From positions 40,515,631-40,579,630 of the forward strand of contig NC_092568.1 of the NCBI RefSeq assembly GCF_037975245.1: a DNA stretch of 64,000 bases, in the 5' to 3' direction. Each line of letters starts with the position of its first letter. Within the stretch, counting starts at the first letter, position 1. This document shows positions 24,816-36,824 of the stretch, one piece after another. This DNA is from Apostichopus japonicus. Taxonomy: Eukaryota > Echinodermata > Holothuroidea > Aspidochirotida > Stichopodidae. The notes beneath the pieces were generated by a model. The model was not told the origin of the DNA. It searched no databases and saw nothing but the letters and a program-made list of their open reading frames with translations. The position numbers and the translations under genes were made by a program.

Positions 24816-25779
24816 GTAGTAGTAGTAAGTTGAGTCTCGTCTATCCGACATGCTCAGTGATTAACCTCCGCCACGTATCACGATCTTGCGCAAGGTTTAT
24901 TGCTTCTTCGATATTGTTAATATTAATGTCCTTGAATTGCGATTTTATTTTTCCAAGCAATGTAGTCACGGGTCTTCCAACTGGTTTAGCAGTATGTCTC
25001 AGTGCTTCTCTTAAAGCAACCTTTGCTGGAGCGTCCTCTTGGAGTCTTGCTACATGACCGAAAAATCTCAATCTTCTATGTGCGACTATCGATGACCAAG
25101 GTGTTTGGTTGGTTTCGTTGTAGAGCTCATCATTTGATAACCAATTATTATTGGTCCATCTAATGTTGAGAATATTTCGAAGTAGTCTCCTTTGAAAAGT
25201 GTCAATTTTGCGATCAAGATCCTTCGTTGTGCCCCACAGTTCGCAATTGTACAAAAAAATACTCTTTAGTAAAGTCTCAAAGATCCTAAGCTTAATTTTC
25301 CGGCTTATGTTTTTGCTTTTAAAAATGCTTGACAGTGTGTTGAAAGCACCGTTGGTTATACCAATTCTTCTGTTAATGTCTTCTTCGGTCCCCAGCAAGC
25401 TTCCAACATATTTACATTTCTTCCAACTGTCATTTCCTTTTCTTGTGATTGTAAATTTCTCAGTTTTTGTGCAATTGATTTTCAGATTTCTTACTGCCAG
25501 TTTGTCAGAGACTCGTTTTTCGATGTCTTGCAGTATATGCTGACCAGTTGATGCCCAAGAGATATCATCAGCGTATTGTTGGTCTACTGTGAAAAAAGAA
25601 TTAGTGGTGGTAGTGCTGTAATCATGATCAACTAACTGCGATGGCAGGATAACTGCATCGATATCATTATCATCTGATTTCATAGAGTTGGCTAGATAAG
25701 TTATAAAAAATAGTGCACTTGCACTATCTCCTTGTGGTGAACCAATGTTAGTGTTAAAAGGAAGTCCTAGTTTGCCCTC
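24816..25779 (-). mobile_element. 5'-truncated LINE with 12-bp target duplication
   Basis: AAATTCAGCCTA occurs at 24,804-24,815 and again at 25,780-25,791, framing the element exactly. The 3' end (low coordinates, minus strand) has a short (ACT)n tail, seen as 'gtagtagtagtaag' on the plus strand. The RT reading frame is open right up to the truncation point, so the 5' loss happened on insertion. Confidence 0.9.
24841..25779 (-). CDS. LINE reverse transcriptase, C-terminal part
   Basis: Open from the truncation point at 25,779 (EGKLGLPFN) to the stop at 24,841, about 310 codons, with no stop. Motifs in order: GSPQGDSASALFF (RT palm), QYADD (catalytic YADD), then the thumb and the post-RT region with RRLLRNILNIRW, RRLRFFGHVARLQ and KPVGRPVTTLL. 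The N-terminal endonuclease and the first RT motifs are absent. The intact frame suggests a rather young insertion. It cannot be functional alone. Confidence 0.9.
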   Translation of the reverse strand, partial: EGKLGLPFNTNIGSPQGDSASALFFITYLANSMKSDDNDIDAVILPSQLVDHDYSTTTTNSFFTVDQQYADDISWASTGQHILQDIEKRVSDKLAVRNLKINCTKTEKFTITRKGNDSWKKCKYVGSLLGTEEDINRRIGITNGAFNTLSSIFKSKNISRKIKLRIFETLLKSIFLYNCELWGTTKDLDRKIDTFQRRLLRNILNIRWTNNNWLSNDELYNETNQTPWSSIVAHRRLRFFGHVARLQEDAPAKVALREALRHTAKPVGRPVTTLLGKIKSQFKDININNIEEAINLAQDRDTWRRLITEHVG

Positions 25780-26066
25780 AAATTCAGCCTACAATAGACT
25801 GAATGCAATACCCAATAAAATCATTGTATTTTGTCACGTGCTCATTTTAATTTCAGTCCATGCGAATACTGAACAGTTAAACCAATCCGGTCTGTCCAAA
25901 TTAATGACGTATTCTAATCTACATATGCCCGGCCGCGTACGTAGGTACGTACGAACGTTGAATCGACTCGCCATCTTAGCTAAACTTACCTTGAATACCG
26001 AGAGAATTTACGCTTCGTTTAATGTGTAAAAACTAACCTTTTTAAGCTTTCCACGAGGGTATAAGA

Positions 26067-29000
26067 ATGGCAGAAACATTGAGAACGTGTTTGGCAGGTA
26101 AAGGATATGCAGAAGAAGTAATATCATTGCTCGAAGGTAATATTAAAAAAGGCCGTTTTTAATCGATTCATACCCATACGCAGTCATAGCGTTAACATGA
26201 ACAATGCTATGCCTAGTACAGTAGTAGTACAGTTGGCTATAGCCTAGTATAGTTATACTATGGCCCGGTATACACTGTACTGTCAGACTGTCGTACATGT
26301 ACGTCTATTGTGTCACTGGTTACGAGTAATTTAGTGTTGGCCTAGGCCTAGTGATATTTTACTAATTATTACTAAATTAGGCAAGCCTATTCAGAGTGTG
26401 CCAACTGAAATTAATACGTACCGGTTAAAACGAAAAAAAAAGGCTTAGCCTAACGTTAGGCCCCTAACGTTAGACCTTAATAAATGATTTTTTTTTTTTT
26501 GAAGAAAATTTATTCCTACCCTGCAGGCTGCGCATACAAGTTTACTTAGCCTAAGTGAAAAGGCATTGGCTATTTACCCGGCCGTTAGGCACTGGTGCTA
26601 TAGGGCTCAGTATGGTTTCTACTTGGTCACTTCGTGGGGTCACTTATCATTACAGTCAATGGAGAAATACTAGATTTTTCCCTTCTTTAATTGTAATTTA
26701 AAAGAAAAGTACTGAAAATGCTTTCTTTTTCTTTGAATATGTTTCAGATAAATGCCTAACACATCTATTAGTAGCAAACAAAAATAATAGCACATTTCCG
26801 TACCCATCTAAAATAGGAGTGTTGGACATTATTGGCTAATTCAAGCCAGTGGGGCGTGGGTAATCAAATCGTCCATGACAGGCCGCTGGCCCTTTTACGG
26901 GTTAGCTCAGTTGGTAGAGCACCAGACTGAGATGCTGAAGGTCGCAGGTTTGAATCCTGTGCCAGCGATTTTTCAGTAGCTTTATTGCAGGTAGATGTGC
27001 TTTGCAGCCAGTTAAGTATGTTATCTGTAGGCTAGCTCCGCATTTTTCCATTGTAAAGGGCATTGAGACCGGTTTACGTATAATGCGCTATATCAAGCAT
27101 TTCTAATAATCATAACCTTCTTTTCAGTCAAAAGATAACTGAAGAAGCAAAATTCAGATTTGATGTAGTAAGTTTCATAATTGTGATACTAGAAAAATCT
27201 CCTAGCATTCTGATTTGCAGTAATAAAATGTTTACATTTCTTTCAGATAAATGAGGAGTTTCGATTAATGTTTGCCGAATCCAGGGATAACTTCATCACA
27301 AAGTGGGATGGATATAGAGAACGCATCATAGAAGTGAGAAAGAAAACCTCACCAGCTATCGCAAATATGAATTGATGCTTTTGAGGAAACTGATAGTAGT
27401 AAGTTAAATTAGTATAGCTATCATATTTCAAAGTTTTCTTTGTATGCCTTTTTCTAGCTAACCAATCAATAACGTTTTGGGCATTACTGTACCCCTTGGT
27501 AAGAGGCTGGAAAGTTCTAAATTTTATTCTTTTTCTCAATTTGGGCAAATTGTGGCCGCTTGATAGATAAAGGTTTAAAATTAAGACCGAAAACTTAATT
27601 GTTCTTATTTTTTCTTATTACCATATAGGCAATAATAAACATCATAGTTAAATTTTCCGTGAATATTCTTTGAAATCAAGCACTTAAAGTACTATAAATA
27701 TTTTTTCCTGTTTACGATTAGAAATATGACACAATTTATTTTGAGCAGATTGTCATCCAAAATTCAATGAACCATAACTTTAAAAAATCAATATATCAAT
27801 AACTTTATAGTTTGTGAAAATACAGAATTATTTATTTGGATGTATAACTTATCTGGATTATATTCAAAAAGGTTATTTATGGAATGTGCCATTTGTTCAC
27901 ATTTACTTGTTCTATGATTTATTGCATTTGATTAGCCACATACTATGCCTTGGAGGTTATGTTTAAAACTTCAAACTCAATTTTCTTTTCAGAGGATATG
28001 TGTGCTTTATATACATTAACAGTATATATATACTGCACAGGTCAGTGACTATGTTAAAGCAGAAGCAGCAGTCCACTAGCAGAGCAGGGGCACTGTTGTA
28101 CTTCCTTCAGAACAAACCTGTGAGTATTTTATGACAATATACTGTTTATTCCCTTGCTCAATGCTATATAAACACCCCTGCGTTTAGTGGAAAAGTTTTG
28201 GTTTTACAAAATTTGCTTGGCTAAACAAAAATTGGCTTGTTATGTGGAAAAAAGTTTGTCTGGTGTATATTAAGGTTAGCATCATATCCACTGGGTCTTA
28301 TGGCTCTTTTCCATTGGCGCTACTGGATGGTATAGGCACTGGCTCTATAATCATCATGGCTCAATGGAAGTGACTTGTATAGAGTAGGAAAAAACACTTA
28401 TTATGGCAATGTAAAGCAAGAATAATTTATTCAGCACTGTCTGATTGGCAGCGATACTGACAAGAATGTGGAGCAAGGCGGAAAACCGGCAAGAAGGGAA
28501 TTTAATAGGGGTGTTTGGGGGAGAATGCCCATTGTGGTCACAATTGTAGTAAAGTGACATAATATCTTTAAATGTATTGCCAACCAATATATATGCCATT
28601 TTTAGTAAGGAATAACAAAGACAGAGATGGAAAAACGGTTGACTTATGAACCCTTCAGGTGTCTGAGATGTACAATTATTGAAACTGAAGGTACACTCTG
28701 CCAGTCTGTCCAGGGTTTGTAATAACCAAATTTTGTAAAGTTGTCTGTCAAAGGTTTGTGAATTTTTAGTGACATTCTAGGGAGATCATGTAAGAAGTTT
28801 AGTTTATGTAAAATTTTATTCTCGTATGAGTAAACTGGAAGTCTCATGGAATATTTAGATTGGCAGTTTGCCTAATGTTTAGATGTTAATTTAATAGTAT
28901 GGAGTAAAATATACATATTTTTTTGTCATTTATTTCTAGCTTGACACCAGCATTGATGCTACCGCTGCCGGAATAGATGGAAAGTATGTACAACTGTACA

Positions 29001-29257
29001 TACTTTCACTCGGACCTGCCCAAAATCCGTCACAGTTCTTTATTTTTGGCGGATAGAATTCCAATTCCTGCAGGAACAAGTAACAAGTGGATAGATTATT
29101 TAAAGCACATTACACATTTAATGTGCATTATGCTTTGGCACTTCATCAATTCTGTGAATTCTTAGCTGCCTTTTTATATGGAGTGATTCCTGCTACGTCA
29201 GTAAAGGCACCATTGCGTAGCTTGGCATCTAACATTAAATTAATTTCTCCTAAGTAG
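26067..29257 (+). pseudogene. Decayed multi-exon gene, uncharacterised family
   Basis: Candidate exons with GT/AG borders: 26,067-26,136 (ATG; MAETLRTCLAGKGYAEEV; donor GGTAATA), 27,128-27,167 (QKITEEAKFRFDV), 27,247-27,333 (INEEFRLMFAESRDNFITKW), 28,041-28,119 (RAGALLYFLQNKP) and 28,940-29,257 (LDTSIDATAAGIDGKYVQ, YILSLGPAQNPSQFF, later DRLFKAHYTFNVHYALALH, end LASNIKLISPK and TAG). The last exon has in-frame TAG at 29,054 and TAA at 29,081. The expected residues there (ADRIPIPAGTSN) lie in the next frame, so two small indels broke it. The phases of exons 1-4 do not all join cleanly, so exons may be missing. The C-terminal motif LFKAHY.FN recalls uncharacterised invertebrate proteins. I know no function. 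Confidence 0.5.
26885..27109 (+). mobile_element. tRNA-derived SINE
   Basis: A-box TAGCTCAGTTGG (26,903 on) and B-box GGTTTGAATCC (26,947 on) mark a tRNA-like pol III promoter. The CGCTGGC upstream and GCCAGCG downstream can pair, but with extra bases between the stem and D arm, so it is not a normal tRNA. The unrelated body ends in 'taatgcgctatatcaagc' and an AATAAT tail, as in LINE-mobilised SINEs. A target duplication was not seen. Confidence 0.65.
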
Positions 29258-29613
29258 CTTTTTAGAGTGGTGTTGCAAGTGTTTATTTGTATGCTGTATT
29301 TTCATTTTGATGTTTTGTCATGTAAACAATTGTTTTGTTTATTTAAACACCAGTACTATCGGTATTATAACTTAGTTTGGTACAATTCTGAATTGTAATC
29401 CATCCATTGTCGGGTCAGTCAGTTTCCAAAAATGGTTCAATTATGAGAAACGAGTGTCAGAATGGTGTGGGCTGGTACGAGATGGGGTTGGGAATAAGCA
29501 GCAGAAATGAAAACCCTGAAGGGTAGGTGGAGAGGTTGGGAGTATAAAAAATGTTGGGGTGACAAGAGGTTGGAGCTTGGAAGAAGGGCTTGGCCAAATG
29601 GCCTTTTCCAGTA

Positions 29614-29740
29614 TTTGTCCATTGTCGGTCACTTTCCAAGTGGCCTTTGCCAGTATCCGTCCATTGTCGGTCACTTTCCAAGTCGCCTATGCCAGCATCC
29701 GTTCATTGTTGGTCACTTTCCAAGTGGCCTTTGCCATTAT
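29614..29740. repeat. 42-bp minisatellite, block 1
   Basis: Three units of 'ccattgtcggtcactttcc' followed by 'aagtggcctttgccagtat'. Block and downstream flank are repeated about 430 bp later. Confidence 0.85.
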
Positions 29741-30039
29741 TTTTTCTTTAAGTACAATTTAGTTTAATATTTTAAATTTCGTTATACCAATATCTGTATA
29801 ATAAAGAACGTGCCCTGTCATAATTGGTTCGGGTTATTATTATATTTGCTACAACTGCTGCACATGGGTTTCACTTAAAAGTATGAATTTAAATTAAAAC
29901 ATAACAATTAATGTTTCAAGCCTTAGATTTTTAGGACACTATATAAAAATATTCCAGATGTTAATATACATTATTTTTTATTTAGGAACTTGCCTTCTCT
30001 GTACATAAGTTGAGTGTAATCTGTTATCCGTCAATTGTA

Positions 30040-30200
30040 ATCCGTTCATTGTCGGTCACTTTCCAAGTGGCCTTTTCCAGTATTCGTCCAGTGTCGGTCA
30101 CTTTCCAAATGGCCTTTGCCAGTATCCGTCCATTGTCGGTCACTTTCCAAGTGGCCTATGCCAGCATCCGTTCATTGTTGGTCACTTTCCAAGTGGCCTT
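30040..30200. repeat. 42-bp minisatellite, block 2
   Basis: Four units of the same 42-bp repeat. The flanks of both blocks ('cctgtcataattggttc', 'ctgctgcacatgggtttc') match, so the whole 29.6-29.9 kb segment was duplicated in tandem. Confidence 0.85.
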
Positions 30201-31199
30201 TGCCATTATTTTTTCTTGAAGTACAATTTTAGTTTTACATTTTAAAATTCTTTATATCGATATCTGTATGATAAACGAACTTGCCCTGTCATAATTGGTT
30301 CTGGTTATTATTATTATATTTGCAGCAACTGCTGCACATGGGTTTCACTTAAAGGTATGAATCTAAATAAAAACTAAATTAAAACTAAATAAAACTATAA
30401 AAATAAATGTTTCAATCCTTAAATTTTTAGGACACAAAATAAATTAGTTATGGTCAAATTAGAAATTTCTGGTAAACTTGACCACATTTATAGAGTTTGC
30501 ATGTCAAATCGTCGGCACCGGAATTGCAACTTTAATTTTTGAAATATTTCATAACTAAAACTTTACATTTAATTTATTTTTGTAGTTTAGGTAAATAACC
30601 ATTATTTAGACCTAAGATATCATAAATAAAACCCAAGCAAACAAATTTAGCTTTTGTACTATTTTTTGTTTATATTTCTTAAATGTATCCAAGAAAATAA
30701 ATAAAGACAGTTTTAATACAGTTTTTAAACTTTTAACAGGTTTTTTGTTTTCTTATTTCCATAGTTAGTGGAATGTTCCCATGAATTATTCTTTTATTGT
30801 ATATTGTAAAGCAAAATCTAAGTTAAAAATATGTAACTATCAACCTGCTTTTTTAACCATTTGTTTCTAAAATTATACTCCATTTAGGAATTTTTACAAT
30901 TTTACGGGGAAATTTCCTTTAACCTGCCTGGAGGGCGACTGTAATCGTCCCAATTTAGTGCCTTTGGGCAGTTTTTTAACTGGCATATTGGACTATTAAT
31001 CCCTGAATTAAAAGTATAAAATGACGATATTCTGTCTAGCCACTTTTTTTTTAAAGTCTAATTGAATAAAATAATTTAAACCTTATAGGCTGGATTCTAA
31101 TCTAATTTGGCTTAATTTCAGTCTAAGAAAGGGTAAATCCCAGTCCTGTTACACTGAAATCATTAAGTCTAGCTAGACTAAAAATCAGTCGTTTTACCG
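30201..31199. other. AT-rich gene-free stretch
   Basis: Contains the tail of the 430-bp duplication up to about 30,390 and then AT-rich sequence without exons. From about 31,130 the CAGTCT-rich subterminal palindromes of the candidate transposon begin. Confidence 0.4.
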
Positions 31200-31879
31200 A
31201 CTGAAAATTTTCAGTCCTTCCTTAGACTGAATTTCAGTCTGAAGGAACTGGTCCCTCAGTTCGTCCGCTCTTAGACTGAAATTTCAGTCTATTAGACTGA
31301 AATTTCAGTCTATAAATTTAAGAGAGTAGTAGCGAGGTTACACTAACGTTAACATTTTGTTCAATTCGACCAATCAGTGTCCAGGACTGTCCAAAACAGG
31401 CGTGATTCGTAGTTGACAGCTTGGTTGTACGGTTAATCTGTGATGGTTTCAGTCATCATTTCTTCGTTTATATTGCAGGTGCATGCTATCTTGAGTACTG
31501 TTTATAAGCATTACACAATATAGCCTAGCTTTGGTCTACTTTAAGGGACCAATCGCCGTACTGGCTTCTTTGTGACCGAAATAACTTCAAAGACCCCTCC
31601 ATTTAATATCGACAACTAACTAACTTTCACCTTCAGCGCACTACCGTGACATGTATTTGTATACAAGTTCTAGTTTCTTTTGTTTCATTGCATATGGTCT
31701 TCGGTGTACCGAGACGCAATTACTCTCCTGAAAAAGGGAGGGGAGCCGCAGGGATGAGTTGGATGAGGCAGTAACAACAGCGTTCTACTATAACAGCGCG
31801 GTATACGTCACTGGGCGGCAGCATACATTAATAGCCATTGTAAAGGGAGGACGAATTCTAAGTAGGAGCCGTTCAGCAT

Positions 31880-32595
31880 TGTAAACATTGCGAACACTTA
31901 ATGATCCCTTATTATGAATTAGTCAATTCAGTGTAACCAAGTAGCATTTCATTATAAATGTAATAATATATCATTAAAACAAATAATACGTTCTAACAAA
32001 TCAATAATCATTTTAAGAAATTACAATTTGTTATGATGAAATAAAAATGTGTATATAGTTGCATGTTAAAATTCTTCATGTATGGTAGTTATTAATACGA
32101 CATTAATTGTAATAATGCATAATTCATCATTATCAAGTAATAACTCATTTTTACCCAGTAATATTTAATTATAACATACAAGCATTTCATTACAGTAAAA
32201 TAATAATTCGTACTAACAAATTAATATTTTTTGTGGGAATATTACAACTGGTAATCACGAATTATAATTAAAAAATACTAATGGGTTTAATTGTAAGTCG
32301 GATCAACATGCAAACACTCCCAAAGATTGAGTGAAAACCCATACTGAATGAAATGGGTCTAAACAACCTAGCATGAGGGTCAAGTCAAGGATGAGAGATT
32401 GGCCGCAGGCTGAGGACTACCAGCACCTTACTCATACAATCATCATAATAACGTTAGTTATACTTTACTCAACTCTTTAAGCCACACAAACACTCCTGTA
32501 ACTTTAGGCAATATCCTACTTATACTACAATTACTTGTCGTGTTTTGCAAAAGATCCATCTTTTTTCCAGAGGCGTAAAGAAGCCCGCCTCCTTT
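31880..32595 (-). repeat. Right arm of the old inverted repeat
   Basis: Reverse-complement partner of 23,050-23,630. The outer edge matches through 'gcgtaaagaagcccgcctcc' against 'gcgtgcttcttgaggcctc'. Confidence 0.75.
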
Positions 32596-35056
32596 TAACA
32601 GTTGATTCACTGCAATCGAGCAAATCTGACGTCTCTGTGATTGAAAAGTTCACCCCGGCCCACGATATAAATATAAATTGACCCTTTCCGCGTTCCATAG
32701 TCTACGGCTGTCCATTTGAATGCGATATGACTGTAGCCTTATGACAAAAAGTATCACCACCTCATTTCACTTAAAACTGTATCCCTAACGATAGACCCAC
32801 ATGCCAGAATAACAGGGATGACGGTTATGATGTCCTGGACTTATCTCTAACAATTCAATACTAGGAAAATCGGCACCGACCCACTTTGCAACATTAACAT
32901 TAAACTGATAACGGCATGCACATTCTAATATGGAAGTATTATACAAAAGTAGGTGTGTGCGGGGAGGAGGTTGGGAGGGTTGCTTTTTTACGGCATTTTC
33001 CAGGGACAACTATGACATATCTGAGTGGAGCACTAGAATAATACGAGCAAGAAAAGTGTTTGCCATGTGCCTCTCAGATACCGGAAATGACACTTTCCAG
33101 ACATTAAAAGTTGCACAAAACACTGCAGTTACTCGAGTCATAAGAGGCGGGAAAAAAGGTTTCTAAGTTGGTTCTGAAGTTAGGAGTATAGTACTTACCA
33201 CTTTGGTCGCCATAATATGTCTCGGTTGTGCAAAGTTCAATTACTCTGTCGAAAAAGCGGGTAAAATTCAGTTTCAAAGTTGAGTGCACAATGTATGAAG
33301 ACGTACAAATGATCCGGCGTTTTGCCGCACAACGCAAAGATACCTCAATATGTTCAAGGCTGCACTGCTTAAACACACGGCGATACACTTCGTCAACATT
33401 GTTCCTATATAGTTCAATTTCTATGATCTACCCTCGTCTAAATGGGAACCTTAAGTCAACAGTCGATTTTTTGGAGATATTTATCTCTGATAAGATTTTA
33501 CACTGTACAAATATTAGGGTGCAAATTTTGGGTGAAGATTTGTAGTATGTTTTGTACATGCGCAGTTTGGCAATACCAAACTTTACGACGTTCGTACGTA
33601 CGTGCGCTTGTAATTGTGTAGTTAGAAGCAAGGTATTTAATATACACGTATACGTTAGCATTTGGCCCGTCAAGTATACTCAAAATTAAATGCCTGTTAT
33701 CATGGTGAGTAATTAAATTGATCAGTAATAAATAATTATAAGGTAGGCCTAATATTATGACTGGATGTGGATCTGACCAGCTGTATGCATTGGCTATGGC
33801 TAACCTTACTGCTTTGTGTAACGTAATAGCTGGTCTGTAAGTGTAACCTACTGTTATATGTTGTGGTAGCCAGCTGTAGGCCCCTAGGCTATTGCTAGCT
33901 ATAGTTAAGACCTATCCCAGAATACATTAATTAATCAGCGCAGGCCTAGATACATCAGTGAATAGGCCTAGCATTCCCTGGGCTCATATTTCTAGGATCA
34001 TGTATGGAATTCAGGGACACATTGACCATGACAACAGAGGCTCCATAATTTTCGTTGCAGGTGTTGTTGACCATGAACAAAGCTAGCTAGCCCACACTAG
34101 TGTTTGACCGATAACCAGTGAGATGATTATCAGGCAATTTGTAAATATGGGGCCTTGACTAGGCCCTGAGTGTAACTATTGGCTCATTGGCACAATTTTG
34201 TTGCTGTCAATAATAAAGGAAACCGATTATAGCCGACCTTTTACAAACTTAGTTATTTCTAATAGTTCCAAATTCTTCATAAAAACTGAATTCAAAACTA
34301 AATACAAGCATAGGCCTAAGATTTGTTTATTCCCAAATACAGCTAGGGCTAGGCATAGTTCTAAAAAATAGAGAACCAGCCCTTCTTTGTCATTTATTTA
34401 CAGAACTAAACAAGTTTTGTTTTGTGGAGTACATATGTGCACACTTCCCTAGTACCTCAATTGTACACATTGCAAACTTTGTATGTCAGGATTCGTCTCA
34501 AGCGCAACTATTTAGTTACACATTGACCTACACTTTTTTTTATTGAGAGCCTGTTAATACATCAATGTGGAGTCTCCAATTGTGATATTAATGCATGCAA
34601 AGAATGCCCATGTAGACCAGACTTGCCAACTTTCACTGTTTCACACTTTCACATATCGTCTGCGGGTGAAATTGTAAAAGCTTACAGTAAAATGCCATTT
34701 ACACTTGTTCTCATCTAAATTTGTTTAAACTATTTTCATTTGGAATGCACATTTAACATAGTTCATTGTAATTTTGAGTTTTGAGATCTGCTTATATATG
34801 TACACATGAAACAGTTGACTTTCAAATCTCCAGGTTTGAGGTACCAATCTCTTGAATGCTAACCTTGATACATCATGCCTGTTATTTTAATCTTCTTAGT
34901 GACCTAGAAAACTCTGAGCTGGCTTATTTGTGACTGCTACATACATTAACCACTTGTAGTAATAACGCATGAGCCTTCACGTGTGGAAATTTCAGACTGA
35001 TATCACATGTTTGCTTATTGAAAATATAGTAAATATTCTTTGTTTTCCCTGTTCAG
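32596..35056. other. Stretch without a supported gene
   Basis: ORFs of 70-105 residues near 32.8-33.7 kb overlap on both strands and have no known domain. At 33,213-33,193 (minus strand) an ATG is followed after five codons by a consensus donor GTAAGT, which could be a first exon but is too short to support. AGGCCTA-type motifs are frequent around 33.7-34.4 kb. Confidence 0.35.
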
Positions 35057-35675
35057 ATGAGAAATAGAAGTAAACAGTATCAACTTAACTCAGTGCATGA
35101 TGCTAAAAATCACTGCTGTAAACGCCAAGATAAGGTTGGATTTGAAGGCAAATTTATAAACTATTACATTGTTATGTGGGCAATTCTTACGTCACAGCCC
35201 TATTACGTATATATCTTGCAGCTAGTTTAGATTAATTCATGACTCTAGACTTAGTTGCGGTATAAAGATTACTGTAAGCAGAGCTATATAATACCAATGT
35301 CATCAAACTTTCAGTTTTGTGTCAGTTAATTACATTATTGTTATGCAACTTTATTGTTATAATTGTATTCATTCATATTTTTATCTAATTTTTTCAATAA
35401 TAAACAAGAAACACTATGGCTGAAATTATTTTACTTAAACTCTGTTTTTCTGCTTAAAATGTAATTAAGGTTTTATTTACTATTGATTTCACTCTTTTTA
35501 CTCATTAACATTACGTTTGTTACAGACCATGGAGTGCTCACAACCACAGGTTTAACAAGGGAGACTTCCTACTAGAGTATGCAGGGTATCTTATCACAGC
35601 AGAGGAAGGAAGTAAAAGGGAGGAAGAGTACCCCCAACCACTGCGAGTTTTTATTCTTTTTAGAAAAGATATTTG
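35057..35675 (+). pseudogene. SET-domain protein fragment, two exons, broken
   Basis: SET domains methylate lysines in histones and other proteins. Exon A, 35,057-35,170, after TTCAG, reads up to KRQDKVGFEGKFINYYI, resembling the start of KMT5A-like SET regions. Exon B, 35,526-35,675, after TTACAG and before the donor GTAGGTA, holds FNKGDFLLEYAG and EEGSKREEEYPQPL, close to the conserved KGDF.LEY.G core. The preceding GVLTTT lies in another frame, so a frameshift separates the two halves of the motif, and the donor of exon A is poor. The catalytic post-core (NHS and GY motifs) is not seen nearby. Probably a decayed copy. Confidence 0.5.
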
Positions 35676-36251
35676 GTAGGTACACAATACAAAGAAATAT
35701 CGATACTCAAATTAGCCAATTTAAGCCATTGTTTTCCAATGTCATTTTGTTAATAAGCATGGATTTTGCAATGAGTGAGCTATTAGAACACTTCTCAAAC
35801 AAACCAATGCTATAAAAACTGTCACCGTGTCGGTAACCACTTGGCACAATATGTTTAAAGAATATTAATTCATATGTTGATTCACATTCTTCAGCTATTA
35901 CACTTCAGGCCAGTGTTCAGGGTGTTAGTTATTTCACTAAAATGTGAGACAAAAAAGGAAAGAACAGGGTGGTTAGATTGTATACTATTACATATCTTTT
36001 GATAATCTAAGTTTCAATGAACCTGTTCAACAGTACTGCTTGTCTTGTGCAAATACTCATTGTAGAACTTTTCTAACAGCATGCAACATGGAAGGGTGTA
36101 CACATACATTTAAAGGGAGGCATGCTAATTTAGGAAATTGTATTCACTTGAAATGATGTAGGCTATTCGTCTTCAAAGTCTGGTCCAGTTTCATAAATAT
36201 ACTATAGTAATCTGTTAGGTTTGATGAATTAACTGTCCAATACTGCTGGCA

Positions 36252-36290
36252 TGTATTTGTGGGGGGGGGGGGGGGGCGGGGGTGGGAGTG
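36252..36290. repeat. Long G run
   Basis: About 17 consecutive G followed by more G-rich sequence, one of many in the window. Confidence 0.9.
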
Positions 36291-36824
36291 GAGAATGTTG
36301 TTGTGTGTACATGTTTCTGTATATGCCTTTCAGATTTGGGATAATCATTTATTGTGATCACTCTTTTGACTCCTTACTGAAGATAAATGTATCTGTATGC
36401 AATGGTGATGGTGTATACATACATATATGCATCAATGTTCGTCCATGACACGTAACTTGCTAATGCAGTATCTTCAGAAGGGAAGCATGGACTTCAATGT
36501 GTAACTGTACCACATTGAGTAAAAGCAGCCTGGTGATTTTGGTAGGGATCGATGGTCAATTAAGATGACCAGATATCAAAATGTTAACATCTAGTATCAG
36601 TAAAACAATCTCAGGAAATTTTCATTTAATTGATATGTAACCTTTGGATGCTCCATATATAAAGAAAGAAAGAAGCATAGGTCATTTGGGATTACCAGAA
36701 TTCTGTTTAGAAAAGTGCAAAACTTTGTAATTGTGATATCTCAAGAAGGCTAATTTTGACTGACTTCATACCTGGCATATGACTAGGTCATGTAGAAAGG
36801 TGCAACACGTTTGTTTGTAGGTAT

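Larger units (their letters stand above)
24694..31329. mobile_element. Candidate 6.6-kb DNA transposon with short inverted termini
   Basis: The left end CTACTCTCTTAAATTT at 24,694 is matched by its exact reverse complement ending at 31,329. Both ends continue into palindromic AGACTGAAATTTCAGTCT-type motifs over 100-250 bp. A TA target duplication fits (TA|CTCTC...GAGAG|TA). Two independent copies of a short element in opposite orientation are the alternative. The interval holds a LINE, a SINE and a decayed multi-exon gene. Confidence 0.5.

Noticed and set aside
26898-26970. Genuine tRNA gene
   Set aside because: A and B boxes are good, but the acceptor stem pairs only with extra bases inserted and the anticodon stem is poor. 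The downstream body fits a SINE.
33193-33213. Minus-strand ATG followed by five codons and a GTAAGT donor
   Set aside because: Too short to support as an exon, and no partner exon was found.
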